Shown here: positions 36,902 to 46,510 of the stretch, piece after piece
How the letters are laid out: every line of letters starts with the position of its first letter
Position numbering within the stretch: the stretch's first letter is position 1
Assembly: GCF_008124835.1 (NCBI RefSeq)
Contig: NZ_VNHW01000020.1
Location: forward strand, 1-51,505
From: Blastococcus xanthinilyticus
GTDB taxonomy: Bacteria; Actinomycetota; Actinomycetes; Mycobacteriales; Geodermatophilaceae
Length of the DNA stretch: 51,505 nt
Direction of reading: 5' to 3'
Program-made: the position numbers and the translations under genes
The notes under the pieces: model-generated
Database searches by the model: none
Seen by the model: the letters and a program-made list of their open reading frames with translations, nothing else
Told to the model about the DNA's origin: nothing

Positions 36902-39900
36902 GTGGCTGATCGCAGCGTGCTGGTCCGTCTCCAGGCGAACATCGCAGATTTCCGCCAGCAAATGCAGCAGGCCGAGCGGTCTGTGAAGGGCGTCGGGGAC
37001 GAGTCGGAGCGGACGTCTCGGCAGGCGACGACCTCGCTGGGCCGGATGGCCGAGTCGGCGCAGAAGAACCGTGGCGCCTGGGACGACGCCGGAACGGCGC
37101 TGGCCGGGTTCGGCGTGGTCACGGTGGCCGCCCTGGGCGCGACGGTCAAGGCCGCGGTCGACTGGGAGTCGGCGTGGGCCGGCGTCACGAAGACCGTCTC
37201 CGGCACCCCGCGGCAGCTCGGCGAGATCGAGCAGGGCCTGCGGGGGCTGGCCCGCACGCTGCCGGCCACCCACGGGGAGATCGCCGCGGTCGCTGAGGCC
37301 GCCGGCCAGCTCGGCGTGAAGACCGACAGCATCGTCGCCTTCACCCGCACGATGGTCGACCTCGGCGAGACGACGAACCTGTCGGCCGACGAGGCGGCGA
37401 CGTCGCTGGCGCAGCTGATGAACGTCATGCAGACCGCGCCCGACGACGTCGGCCGGCTCGGTGCGGCGCTGGTCGCGCTGGGCAACGCCGGCGCGTCGAC
37501 CGAGGCCGACATCGTCAACATGGCCTCGTACCTGACCGGCTCCGCGAAGCTGATCGGCGCCAGCGAGTCCGACGTCCTGGCGCTCGCGAACGCGATGACC
37601 AGCATGGGCATCAACGCCGAGCGCGGCGGCGGCGTGATGACCCGGGTGATGCAGGACGTCTACGCCGCGGTGCAGACCGGCGGGGACAAGCTGGAGGGCT
37701 TCGCCGACGTCGCCGGGATGTCGGCCGGGGAGTTCGCCGCGGCGTTCGAGGCGGACCCGATCCGCGCGATCGACGCCTTCGTGCAGGGCCTCAACGGGGT
37801 GGAGAAGTCCGGCGGCAACGTCGTCGCCACCCTCAACGACCTCGGCTACAAGGGCACCCAGGACACCGCGGTGCTGCTGCAGATGAAGGGCGCCGGCGAC
37901 CTGCTGACCGAGTCCCTGGACCTGGGCAGCCGGGCGTGGGAGCAGAACAGCGCGCTGGTCGAGGAAGCCGCCAAGCGGTACGACACCACCGCGGGCCAGC
38001 TCGCGATCGCCAAGAACAACGTGCACGACGCCGCGATCGAGATCGGCGAGGTGTTCCTCCCGGTGCTCGCCGACTTGGCGGGCGGGCTGGCCGACATCGC
38101 CGGCTGGTTCGCCGACCTCCCCGAGCCGGTCCAGGCCACCCTCGGTGGGTTGGCGGGTATCGCTGGGGTGGCTGCGCTCGCTGGCGGCGCGTTCCTGCTG
38201 CTGTTCCCCCGGGCCATCGAGACCTACAAGGCGTTCCAGACGCTGCGCGACGTCAGCCCCGGCACCGCTTCCGCCCTGGGCAAGGTCGGGAAGGCCGCCG
38301 GGATCGCGGGTGGGTTCATCGCCGCGGCCTCGGCGGTCGACGCGTTGATGCAGTCGATGGGCCCGGCGCCGGCCACGATGGAAGAGACCACCGCCGCGTT
38401 GCTCGGCATGGGCACCTCGCTCGGCTCGATCGACGAACAGTTCCGGGGCCTGTCCGCAGCCGGCTACGAGATCGAGAGCTTCGCCGACGCGGCAGACCGG
38501 CTCATCAACCCCGGCTTCATGGACCAGCTGAACAACGTGGCCAGCTCGCCACTGTTCTGGACCGAGACCTGGGACGAGGGCTCGGCCGGTCGAACCCGGC
38601 TCATCAAGCAGCTGGGGCAGATCGGCGACTCGCTCGCCCTCATGGTGGAGAACGGGAACGTCGAGCTGGCCGCCGAGACGTTCGGGGCACTCGGCGACGT
38701 CTGGGAAGAGCAGGGCGGCGACCTCGAGGACCTGCGCAACCTGATGCCGGCGTACACCGAAGCGCTGACCGGGGTGAAGAACGAGCAGACCGTCGCCGCC
38801 CAGTCCGCTCAGCAGCAGGCCGAGTCGACCGCCCTGCTCGCGCAGAACCTCGAGGCGTCCTACGGCAGCTTGGAGGGCTACGCCGCGGCGTTGGGGCTCA
38901 GCGAGGACGCGACCGAAGAGCTACGGGCGAAGACCGAGGAGCTCGGAGCGTCGCTGGCCGCGTTCATCAACCCGCTCGGCGTCTACACCGGCCTGCTGGA
39001 CGAGAAGAAGGCGGCCGAGGAGGCCGCGGCGATCAAGGCCGCGGAGGAGGCCGGGAAGGGCGCCGACGCGTGGCGAGACTTCGTCGTCGACACCGGGTTC
39101 TCCTTCGAGGAGTACATGCAGCGCCTGCGGGATCAGGTCACGGCGCAGGAGAACTGGCAGCTCAACATGCTGGTCCTCGCCGGCCGGGTGTCCCAGGGGA
39201 CGCTGGATGAGCTGGCGCGGATGGGCCCCGAGGGGGCGCCGCTGGTCGCCGATCTGGTGAACCGGTCAGATGCTGAGCTGGACGAGTTCGACGTCATCAT
39301 GGCGGCGCGGGCGAAGGAAGCGACCGACGCCTGGGGCGCCCAGTTCACGATGGCCGCCCCGGTGCTCGCCGAACTGTCCCGGAAGATGGGGGCCGACGTC
39401 GCGGCCGGCGTAGCCGCCGAGCTGCAGGCAGGGACCACCACCATCGCCCAGGTCGTCGACCGCTACGGCCTGACGATCGTCGGCGGCATCAACCCGATCC
39501 TCGGCGCGCTCGGCAAGCCGCAGATCAGCCACATGGCCACCGGCCGCGGCTACCAGGCATACGCCGACGGTGGGGTGGAAGACCACACGGCGCAGATCGC
39601 TCCCGCCGGCGCCATGCGCCTGTGGGCGGAGCCTGAGACCGGCGGGGAGGCGTACATCCCGCTGTCGCCGGCCAAGCGGACCAGGTCGGTGGACATCTGG
39701 CGGCAGGTCGGTGACCGCCTGGGGGTGCAGTTCCAGGAGTTCGCCGACGGCGGGTTCCGGGACGAGACCGACGTGCCCCGGCCGCGGTCGACGGCGCCGT
39801 TCCGGATGCCGCTCTCCACCGCGGCGGATGCGGCGATGCAGACCGAGTACGACGCCGCGGTGGCGTGGCTGCGCGAGAACGGCAGCGGGCGCCTGGGCAC

Positions 39901-40555
39901 CGGGGCTGTCGGGGGCTCGTGGCGTGACCTGTGGGCGATGACGCAGGCCGCGTTCCCGCAGGCGAAGCTCAACTCGTCGGTGCGGAACACCAACGACGCG
40001 CACGGCCGCGGGAAGGCCATCGACGTCGGTCTGCAGGGCGTGCCTGGCGGCGCCGGGAACGCCTACATGGCCCGGATGAACCGCTGGTGGTACGACAACC
40101 ACGGCGCGAACCTGTACGAGCTGATCTACGACGGGCTCGGGGACGACCGGCCGGACATCAAGCGGGGCCAGGACCACAAGTACTCGCCGGCGACCGAGGC
40201 CGACCACGAAGACCACGTGCACATCGCCTCGTACCTCAGGGGCGCGATCGTCGACTTCCTGAAGCCGGGCAGCCTGTTCAACCCGCACGTGCGGGACTCC
40301 GGCGGGCCACTGCTGCCCGGGTTCACGTTCAACGGCACCGGTGGCACGGAGACGGTCGTGCCGAACAGCCGGCTGGTCGACGCCGGCCTGTCGGCGACCG
40401 CGACGGCGCCGATCGACTACGACCGGCTGGGCGCGGTCGTCGCTCGCCACGCGCAGTCCCTGACCGTGGTGACCCGGGACAACCCGACGTCGGTCATCCG
40501 CGCGGTCCAGGCGCACAACCAGCAGCAGGCGGCCTTGGCCCCGGCATGGACCTGA
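36902..40555 (+). CDS. Tape measure protein with C-terminal M15-like peptidase domain
   Basis: A 1217-residue protein. An N-terminal coiled region (RLQANIADFRQQMQQAERSVKG) precedes the TP901-type tape-measure core (about 80-350). Hydrophobic segments lie near 415-440 (LGGLAGIAGVAALAGGAFLLLF). An Ala/Glu coiled region follows. Near the C-terminus, SSVRNTNDAHGRGKAIDVG (about 1025-1043) and DHEDHVHIA (about 1101-1109) match the SxHxxGxAxD and HxH zinc motifs of M15/VanY-type peptidases. It sets tail length and may cut peptidoglycan during DNA entry. GTG 36902. Confidence 0.93.
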   Translation: MADRSVLVRLQANIADFRQQMQQAERSVKGVGDESERTSRQATTSLGRMAESAQKNRGAWDDAGTALAGFGVVTVAALGATVKAAVDWESAWAGVTKTVSGTPRQLGEIEQGLRGLARTLPATHGEIAAVAEAAGQLGVKTDSIVAFTRTMVDLGETTNLSADEAATSLAQLMNVMQTAPDDVGRLGAALVALGNAGASTEADIVNMASYLTGSAKLIGASESDVLALANAMTSMGINAERGGGVMTRVMQDVYAAVQTGGDKLEGFADVAGMSAGEFAAAFEADPIRAIDAFVQGLNGVEKSGGNVVATLNDLGYKGTQDTAVLLQMKGAGDLLTESLDLGSRAWEQNSALVEEAAKRYDTTAGQLAIAKNNVHDAAIEIGEVFLPVLADLAGGLADIAGWFADLPEPVQATLGGLAGIAGVAALAGGAFLLLFPRAIETYKAFQTLRDVSPGTASALGKVGKAAGIAGGFIAAASAVDALMQSMGPAPATMEETTAALLGMGTSLGSIDEQFRGLSAAGYEIESFADAADRLINPGFMDQLNNVASSPLFWTETWDEGSAGRTRLIKQLGQIGDSLALMVENGNVELAAETFGALGDVWEEQGGDLEDLRNLMPAYTEALTGVKNEQTVAAQSAQQQAESTALLAQNLEASYGSLEGYAAALGLSEDATEELRAKTEELGASLAAFINPLGVYTGLLDEKKAAEEAAAIKAAEEAGKGADAWRDFVVDTGFSFEEYMQRLRDQVTAQENWQLNMLVLAGRVSQGTLDELARMGPEGAPLVADLVNRSDAELDEFDVIMAARAKEATDAWGAQFTMAAPVLAELSRKMGADVAAGVAAELQAGTTTIAQVVDRYGLTIVGGINPILGALGKPQISHMATGRGYQAYADGGVEDHTAQIAPAGAMRLWAEPETGGEAYIPLSPAKRTRSVDIWRQVGDRLGVQFQEFADGGFRDETDVPRPRSTAPFRMPLSTAADAAMQTEYDAAVAWLRENGSGRLGTGAVGGSWRDLWAMTQAAFPQAKLNSSVRNTNDAHGRGKAIDVGLQGVPGGAGNAYMARMNRWWYDNHGANLYELIYDGLGDDRPDIKRGQDHKYSPATEADHEDHVHIASYLRGAIVDFLKPGSLFNPHVRDSGGPLLPGFTFNGTGGTETVVPNSRLVDAGLSATATAPIDYDRLGAVVARHAQSLTVVTRDNPTSVIRAVQAHNQQQAALAPAWT

Positions 40556-40565
40556 GGGGGCGGCG

Positions 40566-41600
40566 GTGAGCGCGTACTTCCTGGCGTCGCCGCGGTCGGT
40601 TCCCTCGGTGGTGCGGCCGACCAAGGAGCCGGTGCCGAAGCTGGTCCTGGAGTCCCTCGACGGTCGCCGGCGCATCCCGCTGGACGACTCGACGGGGTGG
40701 AAGGCGCTGGCCGGTGCGACGGGGCTGGACATGCCCCCGGTGGACGTGGCGACCAGGCGGGTGCCGGGGGTGGCCGGGTCGGTCCTGGACGATGTGCGCG
40801 CGGAGGAGCGGCCGCTGTTCATCCCGATCAAGGTGACCGCCCGGGACCGCCAGAACGCGACGCATCGGGCGCTGATGGACTCCCTCCGCGCTCTGGTGGA
40901 TCCGCTGCTCGGCGAGTTCCGCGTCATCGGGATCACCGCAACCAGCGAGCGTGAGCTGACCGCCGTCTACACCGATGGGCTGCAGGGCGACTACGGCGTC
41001 GACCAGGCCGGCCTGCACTGGCGGAAGTTCGGCCTGCGGGCGACGGCCTGCCAGCCGTTCGCCGCGGCCCGAACCAGTCGCACCGTCGAGTTCCAGATGG
41101 CTGGTGCGGGCGGCGCGTTCCTCGGGGTGGCCGGCGGCACCGACGCGCCGTGGCCCCGCGCGCTGTCCTCCTCGGCGGTGATCGGCGAGGGGATGCAGGT
41201 ACAGGTCAACTCCGAGGTGGAGGTGCACCCCACCCTCGAGCTGGTCGGCCCGATGACCTCGTTCGCCGGGGAGCTGTCGCCCTTGGTGACCGGCGACGAC
41301 GGCGCGGTGCGTGTCCTCACCGACCAGGCGTGGTCGGTGAGCGTCCCGGACGGGGTGCCGGCCGGGATGGCGCTGAGGCTGGTGGCCGACCCGCGCGCCC
41401 GCTCGATCCGGCTGGGCGCCGGGGACCCGCGGACGACGCCCGGCTGGACCGGTGAGCTGGCGGCCGGCCGGGTGGCGCGGGGATCCACGCTCCGGCCCTT
41501 CTACCCCGGGCTGAACGTCCTCAACGTGTCCGCCCCGGGCGGGACCACGGCGACCCGGGTACGCCTCTCCTGGCGCGAGCTGCACAGGTCGCTGTGGTGA
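40566..41600 (+). CDS. Distal tail protein
   Basis: A 344-residue protein: an N-terminal LVLESLDGRRRIPLDDSTGWKAL, then VPGVAGSVLDDVRAEERPLFIPIKVTARDR, as in siphovirus distal tail (Dit-like) proteins with an N-terminal ring domain. C-terminal beta domains follow (LEVHPTLELVGP-type strands, WTGELAAGRVARGSTLRPFYPGLN). It forms the hub ring between tube and baseplate. GTG 40566, 10 nt after the tape measure stop. Confidence 0.88.
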   Translation: MSAYFLASPRSVPSVVRPTKEPVPKLVLESLDGRRRIPLDDSTGWKALAGATGLDMPPVDVATRRVPGVAGSVLDDVRAEERPLFIPIKVTARDRQNATHRALMDSLRALVDPLLGEFRVIGITATSERELTAVYTDGLQGDYGVDQAGLHWRKFGLRATACQPFAAARTSRTVEFQMAGAGGAFLGVAGGTDAPWPRALSSSAVIGEGMQVQVNSEVEVHPTLELVGPMTSFAGELSPLVTGDDGAVRVLTDQAWSVSVPDGVPAGMALRLVADPRARSIRLGAGDPRTTPGWTGELAAGRVARGSTLRPFYPGLNVLNVSAPGGTTATRVRLSWRELHRSLW

Positions 41601-42793
41601 GCGACTGGCTGATCCACCCCCGGAACGCCGACCTCGGCCGCACCTACGACCCGATCTCGGGCTGGCGTCAGCTGGTGCTGGTGGAGCGATACGGGCCTCC
41701 GGACTCCTGGACGGTGACCGGACCGCCGTCGGCGCTGGGCGTCTTCTCCCCCGGCATGGGCTGCATCCTCGACTCCGGCGGGCAGCAGATCACCTCCGGT
41801 CAGATCACGAAGATCCGCCGCGGGGTGATCTGGAACGGCGAACGCACGGAGGAGACCGTCGAGGTGGCGTTCGCCTCCGACCTGGCCCCGCTGGGCGGCC
41901 GAGTCGTGCGCCCCTCCCCCGCCCACGCCGTGGGCGCATCGATCACCACGTTCCCCGCCGCCTACGACCTGCGCTCCGGCGCGGTCGAGGACCTGATCAT
42001 CGGCTACATCGCCTCGCACATCGGCGGGTCGGCCCTGGCGGACCGGCAGCTGGCCCGGCTGCGGCTCCCGGTCTCCCTCGGCCGTGGCGGGGGCACGCAG
42101 GTGTCCGGGCGGCTGGACAACCTCGGGGTGCTCGTCCAGTCCCTCGCCGAGGCGGGGAACCTGCGGGTCACCGTGCGGCACGCCGAGGACGTCGCCGGCG
42201 CGTGGCTGGACCTGGTGGTGGAGCCGGTGCGGGACCTGTCCACCGACGTGCGGTTCGGCACCGCGGGCTCGACCGCCGCCGGGCTGATCTCCGACTGGTC
42301 CTACGAGGTGTCGGCGCCGACCACGACCCGGCCCCTGCTGGGGCTGGGCGGCGAGCTCGCGGCCCGGGAGTTCCTCGAGCTGCGCGACACCGCGGCGGAG
42401 GCACTGTGGGGCCGGGTGGTGGAGACCTTCGTCGACCAGCGGCACATCGCCCCGGACAGCACCGACAAGCTGGCCGAGGCCACCCGCGCCGGCCAGGAAG
42501 CGCTCGCCGACGGCCGCGGCCCGGTGGCGATCTCGTTCACCCCGATGCTCGGCCCCGACCTGGTGTACCGGCGCGACGTGCGGGTCGGCGACATCGTCGG
42601 CTACGACCTGCCGGGCCTGGACCCGGCCGAGGACAAGATCCGCGAGGCCACCACGGTGGTCAGCGTGGAGGCCGGGCAGCCGACCGAGCGGGTGTCGGTG
42701 GTCGTCGGCACCCCGGACGCGCCGAAGACCCGGGACCAGCAGCAGACCGCCCGCGCGCTGCGGGACATCGCCGTTCTCAAGAGGAGTCCCTGA
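41597..42793 (+). CDS. Tail hub protein, ReqiPepy6 gp37-like
   Basis: A 398-residue protein: DWLIHPRNADLGRTYDPISGWRQLVLVERYGPPDSWTVTGP, GMGCILDSGGQQITSGQITKIRR, GPVAISFTPMLGPDLVYRRDVRVGDIVGYDLPG. This matches the siphovirus ReqiPepy6 gp37-like family of tail-associated proteins. It likely forms the central hub or tip. GTG 41597 overlaps the previous stop. Confidence 0.9.
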   Translation: MSDWLIHPRNADLGRTYDPISGWRQLVLVERYGPPDSWTVTGPPSALGVFSPGMGCILDSGGQQITSGQITKIRRGVIWNGERTEETVEVAFASDLAPLGGRVVRPSPAHAVGASITTFPAAYDLRSGAVEDLIIGYIASHIGGSALADRQLARLRLPVSLGRGGGTQVSGRLDNLGVLVQSLAEAGNLRVTVRHAEDVAGAWLDLVVEPVRDLSTDVRFGTAGSTAAGLISDWSYEVSAPTTTRPLLGLGGELAAREFLELRDTAAEALWGRVVETFVDQRHIAPDSTDKLAEATRAGQEALADGRGPVAISFTPMLGPDLVYRRDVRVGDIVGYDLPGLDPAEDKIREATTVVSVEAGQPTERVSVVVGTPDAPKTRDQQQTARALRDIAVLKRSP

Positions 42794-42794
42794 T

Positions 42795-43823
42795 ATGCCG
42801 CAGTCGTCGGCGCCGCTCGTCGGCGTGAACCTGTCCGACCTGGACTGGCGGGACAGCTTCGGCGACGAAGCCGGGGTGCTCCGCGACCTGGACGGCACCG
42901 CCTACCGGGTGACGCTGCCCACCGACTCCGACGTGCTGCGGGTCGGCTCCACGACGCAGCGGTCGATCGCCCGGGTCGCCGGGTTCGTGCACCGCATCCC
43001 GGCCGGGGAGACCGAGCCGCTGACGATCCCGGTGGCGTCGGGGACGGCGCGGACGGACATCATCGCCCTGCGCTACGACCCCGAGTTCAAGGGCGAGCCG
43101 GGCCCGGTCCGGCTGGCCCGCATCGCCGGCACCGCCACCGGGCTGCCCAACTACGACGACGCCGCCCCCGGTGTGGAAGACCTGCCGCTGTGGGCGATCA
43201 CCCGCCAGCCCGGCCAGTCGCTGTCCCAGGCCATGCTGCGCCGCCTGTTCCCCCGCCTGGCGCCCGGCCTGGAGCTGCCCGAGGGCGCGCCGCTGCCCAT
43301 CTCCTCACCCCTCGGGACGGTGCTGCAGCAGGGCGCGGTGACCTACCGGCGGCAGCTGGACTCCTCCGGGGTCCCTACGTGGGCGCGGACCTCCGGCGGC
43401 GCCGTCGCCCATCACGACGGGGCCTGGTACGACCTGCCCAACGCCAACGACGGCACCGCGCGGGACGTGTGGGGGGCGAACCCGCAGATCCTCGGGGAGA
43501 TCGCGATCCCGGACCCGGGGATCCCGTACCGGGTGGCCGCGCTGGCGGCCTGCGAGGCCGGGTCCACGCAGGCCAGCACCCGCTGGGACCTGCAGCTGCG
43601 CCTGGACTCGGCCACCAACGGTGAGGTGCTCGCCCTGCAGAACGGCGGCCGCTGGCTGGAGGGATCCAACGCGCAGCACTTCAACCTGACGTCGCTGCCC
43701 TCGCGCGCGGTGCTGACCGGCACCCACCGGATCTACGTGGTCGCCGCGGCCGGCTTCGGTTCGGCGCTCGGCTACATCACCCCCTACCAGCGGAAGCTCT
43801 CCGCGGTCGTCTACGCCACCTGA
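42795..43823 (+). CDS. Baseplate/minor tail protein
   Basis: A 342-residue protein. An N-terminal attachment region (VGVNLSDLDWRDSFGDEAGVLRDLDGTAYRVTLPTDSDVLRVGS) and IRTDIIALRYDPEFKGEPGPVRLARIAG-like strands resemble actinophage minor tail proteins that join fibres to the hub. The C-terminal 170 residues form a beta domain that may contact the host surface. Start 1 nt after the hub stop. Confidence 0.8.
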   Translation: MPQSSAPLVGVNLSDLDWRDSFGDEAGVLRDLDGTAYRVTLPTDSDVLRVGSTTQRSIARVAGFVHRIPAGETEPLTIPVASGTARTDIIALRYDPEFKGEPGPVRLARIAGTATGLPNYDDAAPGVEDLPLWAITRQPGQSLSQAMLRRLFPRLAPGLELPEGAPLPISSPLGTVLQQGAVTYRRQLDSSGVPTWARTSGGAVAHHDGAWYDLPNANDGTARDVWGANPQILGEIAIPDPGIPYRVAALAACEAGSTQASTRWDLQLRLDSATNGEVLALQNGGRWLEGSNAQHFNLTSLPSRAVLTGTHRIYVVAAAGFGSALGYITPYQRKLSAVVYAT

Positions 43824-43893
43824 TCCCCGTCCCAGTTACTCCACCCCGCGCCCGCCCCGGGCGGCGGGGCCCTACCCCTGCCCGGAGGTGCCC

Positions 43894-44934
43894 GTGGCTG
43901 CCTACCTGACCGAACGACCTCCTGCTGTCCGCCAGTGGTACGCCAAGCGGAACCGCTCGCTGACCGGCTGCACCGTCCTCCACACCGCCGAATCGATCAT
44001 GGACTCGGTCGGTCCGGACACCGGCGCCGAGAACGTCGCCAACTTCATCCGCACCCGCACCACCGCCGGCTCGTACCACGACCTGGTCGACTCCGACTCC
44101 GCGATCCATCTGGTCGAGTACCACCACGGCGCGTACCACGACGGCACCGGATCCAACAACTGGGCGCTGTCCATCTCCTTCGCCTGCGCCACCACCGACT
44201 GGGCGCGCATGTCCCCCGCCAAGCGGCGGGCGTTCCTCCGCCAGGGCGCGATCGCGTTCAAGCGGCAGCAGGACTACCGGCGCTCGGTCGGAGCCCCGCT
44301 GACCGAGCTGCGGCGCATCACCAAGGCCCAGTCCGACGCGGGCATGTCCGGCTTCATCTACCACGGCGACCGCGACCCCGGCCGCCGCACCGACCCCGGC
44401 GTGCGACCGCCCGCCGAGTTCCCGTTCGACGAGTTCATCACCGAGTGCCTGGCCGTCATGGCCGGCGAGGAGGACGACATGGACCTGAACACCGACCGGT
44501 TCACCAACACCTACGGCGCCGAGATCACGCTCCCGACGTACCTCAACGCCCTGGAGGCGAAGGTCGACGCGCTCCTCGGGCAGACCAGCGGCGACACGAT
44601 CCGCACCCAGGTGTGGGACGCGTCGATCTTCGCTTCGCCGATCCCCCGCGACGTCGAGGCGGCGAAGGAGGCCGGGCAGCCGTTCGCCCCGATCAGCGCC
44701 CGCAACGCGCTGCTGCACGCCATGTACGTCGGGGACGAGGCCGCGCAGGCCGCGGGCCGCCCGGTCGAGGTGATCGTGGACGAGGAAGAGGTGGGCCGGC
44801 AGATCAGCGCCGCGCTGCCCTCGTTCCTGGGCCGGCTCACCGCGGAGGACGTCCAGGCCATCGCCGACGCCGTCGCCGACGAGCAGGACCGGCGGGCCCG
44901 CGACGGCGACCCCGCCACCGGCTCCGTCTCCTGA
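43894..44934 (+). CDS. Endolysin: N-acetylmuramoyl-L-alanine amidase
   Basis: A 346-residue protein. The amidase type-2/PGRP domain spans about 20-180: TVLHTAES (His30), AIHLVEYHHGAYHDGTGSNNWALSISFAC, and GFIYHGDRDPGRRTDPG with zinc ligand and catalytic residues. It cuts the bond between muramic acid and the stem peptide at lysis. The C-terminal 160 residues are a helical cell-wall-binding or unknown part. There is no signal peptide. GTG 43894 has GGAGG 5 nt upstream. Confidence 0.92.
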   Translation: MAAYLTERPPAVRQWYAKRNRSLTGCTVLHTAESIMDSVGPDTGAENVANFIRTRTTAGSYHDLVDSDSAIHLVEYHHGAYHDGTGSNNWALSISFACATTDWARMSPAKRRAFLRQGAIAFKRQQDYRRSVGAPLTELRRITKAQSDAGMSGFIYHGDRDPGRRTDPGVRPPAEFPFDEFITECLAVMAGEEDDMDLNTDRFTNTYGAEITLPTYLNALEAKVDALLGQTSGDTIRTQVWDASIFASPIPRDVEAAKEAGQPFAPISARNALLHAMYVGDEAAQAAGRPVEVIVDEEEVGRQISAALPSFLGRLTAEDVQAIADAVADEQDRRARDGDPATGSVS

Positions 44935-44953
44935 CGCGGAGAGGACCGTCGTC

Positions 44954-45388
44954 GTGCCGACCACCGCACGCAAGCAGCACCGGATCGGCACGGGGGGCCC
45001 CTGGGGCACCGGGCTGCTCCTCCTCGGTGTCGCCGCCATCGCCCAAGGCATCGGCTACCTGGTGCCCCGCACCGCAGGACTGCCCGGCGCCCTCGACGCC
45101 CTCGGCACCTACGTGCCCATCCAGGTCGGCGGCATCTTCTGGATCGCCGCTGGCGCCTACGCGGTCGCGCAGGCCCTCACCCCACCACAGTCCCACCACG
45201 ACGTGTGGCCGCTCGTCGTCATGACGTCGCTGTGGTCGCTCGCCTACCTGGTGCACTGGTCGATCCTCGCCGTGGCCGACGGGAACCTCACCCGCCAGTG
45301 GACGTCCGGGGTGGCGTGGGGCTCCCTAGCGGCCCTGATCATCTGCTGGGGCAGGTGCGTGAACCCACCGACGAAGCAGCGCCGATGA
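44954..45388 (+). CDS. Four-helix membrane protein of the lysis cassette
   Basis: A 144-residue protein with about four hydrophobic segments (GTGLLLLGVAAIAQGIGYLV, YVPIQVGGIFWIAAGAYAVAQAL, LVVMTSLWSLAYLVHWSILA, SGVAWGSLAALIICWGRC). It directly follows the endolysin and precedes two more membrane proteins, so it may be a holin or a holin partner. GTG start. Confidence 0.7.
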   Translation: MPTTARKQHRIGTGGPWGTGLLLLGVAAIAQGIGYLVPRTAGLPGALDALGTYVPIQVGGIFWIAAGAYAVAQALTPPQSHHDVWPLVVMTSLWSLAYLVHWSILAVADGNLTRQWTSGVAWGSLAALIICWGRCVNPPTKQRR

Positions 45389-45723
45389 GCTTCGACACGG
45401 CGCAGATCCTCGGCACCACCCTGCCCGCGGCCGGGGCTGGGCTGATCGGCTGGCTGACCTACCGGCTGAACTCGCGGAAGCACCGGACCGACGGCGCGCA
45501 GCAGATGATCGACCAGGCGCAGGAGGAGCGGGACAAGGCGTGGGAGCGGGCCGACGCCGACCGGGAGCGCATGGACGCCTTGCTGGCGAACGCCCTGTCC
45601 CGCATTGGTGGCCTTGAGGTGCGGGAGCGGGTCCTCCTGGACTACGTAGCCGCGCTCCGCCACCACATCGACCAGCGCAACGAGCCGCCGCCCCCGCCGT
45701 GGCCGGACGCGCTCACCCACTGA
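45385..45723 (+). CDS. Membrane-anchored coiled-coil protein (lysis cassette)
   Basis: A 112-residue protein. One N-terminal helix (about 5-25, AQILGTTLPAAGAGLIGWLTYRL) is followed by a long charged coiled coil (TDGAQQMIDQAQEERDKAWERADADRERMDALLANALSRIGGLEVRERVLLDYVAALRHHID) and a Pro-rich tail. The layout resembles actinophage membrane proteins that assist lysis (LysZ or spanin-like role), but that is inference. ATG overlaps the previous stop. Confidence 0.7.
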   Translation: MSFDTAQILGTTLPAAGAGLIGWLTYRLNSRKHRTDGAQQMIDQAQEERDKAWERADADRERMDALLANALSRIGGLEVRERVLLDYVAALRHHIDQRNEPPPPPWPDALTH

Positions 45724-45737
45724 CGGCAGGAGCTGCC

Positions 45738-46007
45738 ATGCCCTACGAAGTGACCCCGCAGCAGCCCGGCGAGGCGGACCACGCCCCGGTCAGGCACCCG
45801 ATCGAGCCGAAAGTGAAGGCAGCGACCGTCGGTGGCGGAGCAGCGGGCGTCGTCACCGCGTTCGTCGTGTGGATCACCGACCAGCTGTGGTTCAACGGCG
45901 ACGTCCCACCCGAGGTCCCGTTCCCGATCGTGTCCATGGTCGGGCTGGCCGCCGGCGCGGCACTGCCGTTCGCCGCGGGCTACTACGCCCGGCACGTGAA
46001 CCGCTGA
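45738..46007 (+). CDS. Putative holin
   Basis: An 89-residue protein with two hydrophobic helices (AATVGGGAAGVVTAFVVWITDQLW and FPIVSMVGLAAGAALPFAAGYYA), a short polar N-terminus and a basic C-terminal end (RHVNR). This is the class II holin layout. Located three genes after the endolysin; GGCAGGAG precedes the ATG. It would form membrane lesions that time endolysin release. Confidence 0.78.
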   Translation: MPYEVTPQQPGEADHAPVRHPIEPKVKAATVGGGAAGVVTAFVVWITDQLWFNGDVPPEVPFPIVSMVGLAAGAALPFAAGYYARHVNR

Positions 46008-46510
46008 TGCCGTTCCTCTCCGGCCCGGAGCTGCGGTACGCCGGCTGCGGCCAGTACGAGACCGTGGGCGCCACCGACTACCGCGGGGCACACGACCACA
46101 TCGCGGTGCCGGCCGGGTTCGCCACCGACCTCGCCACCGTGCCCCGCGCGTTCTGGGCGGTCTTACCGCCGCACGGCGCCTACGAGAAGGCCGCCGTCCT
46201 GCACGACTGGCTGTGCGTCCAGCTGGCCGCGCACCGCCGCTGCTGGTGCCGGCCGCCGGTGAACGCCCGGGAGACCGACGGCCTGTTCCGGCGGGTCATG
46301 CGCGAGGCCGGCGTCGGCCCGGTCACCCGCTGGGTCATGTGGACCGGGGTCCGCTGGGGTGCGTTGGCCAACCCCGCCCGCCGCGCCGGCTGGTGGCGAG
46401 ACGCCCCCGCCGTAGCCGGCATCACCGCAGCCGGACTGGCCGCCGCCGTCACGGCCGTCCGCGTCGCCGACCGCGCCGCCCGCCTGATCGCGAGGAGCAG
46501 CCGTGCCTGA
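46007..46510 (+). CDS. DUF1353 family phage protein
   Basis: A 167-residue protein. The DUF1353 core (about 26-110) reads HIAVPAGFATDLATVPRAFWAVLPPHGAYEKAAVLHDWLC, then ARETDGLFRRVMREAGVG. The conserved His, Asp and His suggest a metal site, and a role in envelope modification or lysis has been supposed for the family. A hydrophobic helix near the C-terminus (AVAGITAAGLAAAVTAVRVA) anchors this member. The ATG overlaps the holin stop (TGATG). Confidence 0.85.
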   Translation: MPFLSGPELRYAGCGQYETVGATDYRGAHDHIAVPAGFATDLATVPRAFWAVLPPHGAYEKAAVLHDWLCVQLAAHRRCWCRPPVNARETDGLFRRVMREAGVGPVTRWVMWTGVRWGALANPARRAGWWRDAPAVAGITAAGLAAAVTAVRVADRAARLIARSSRA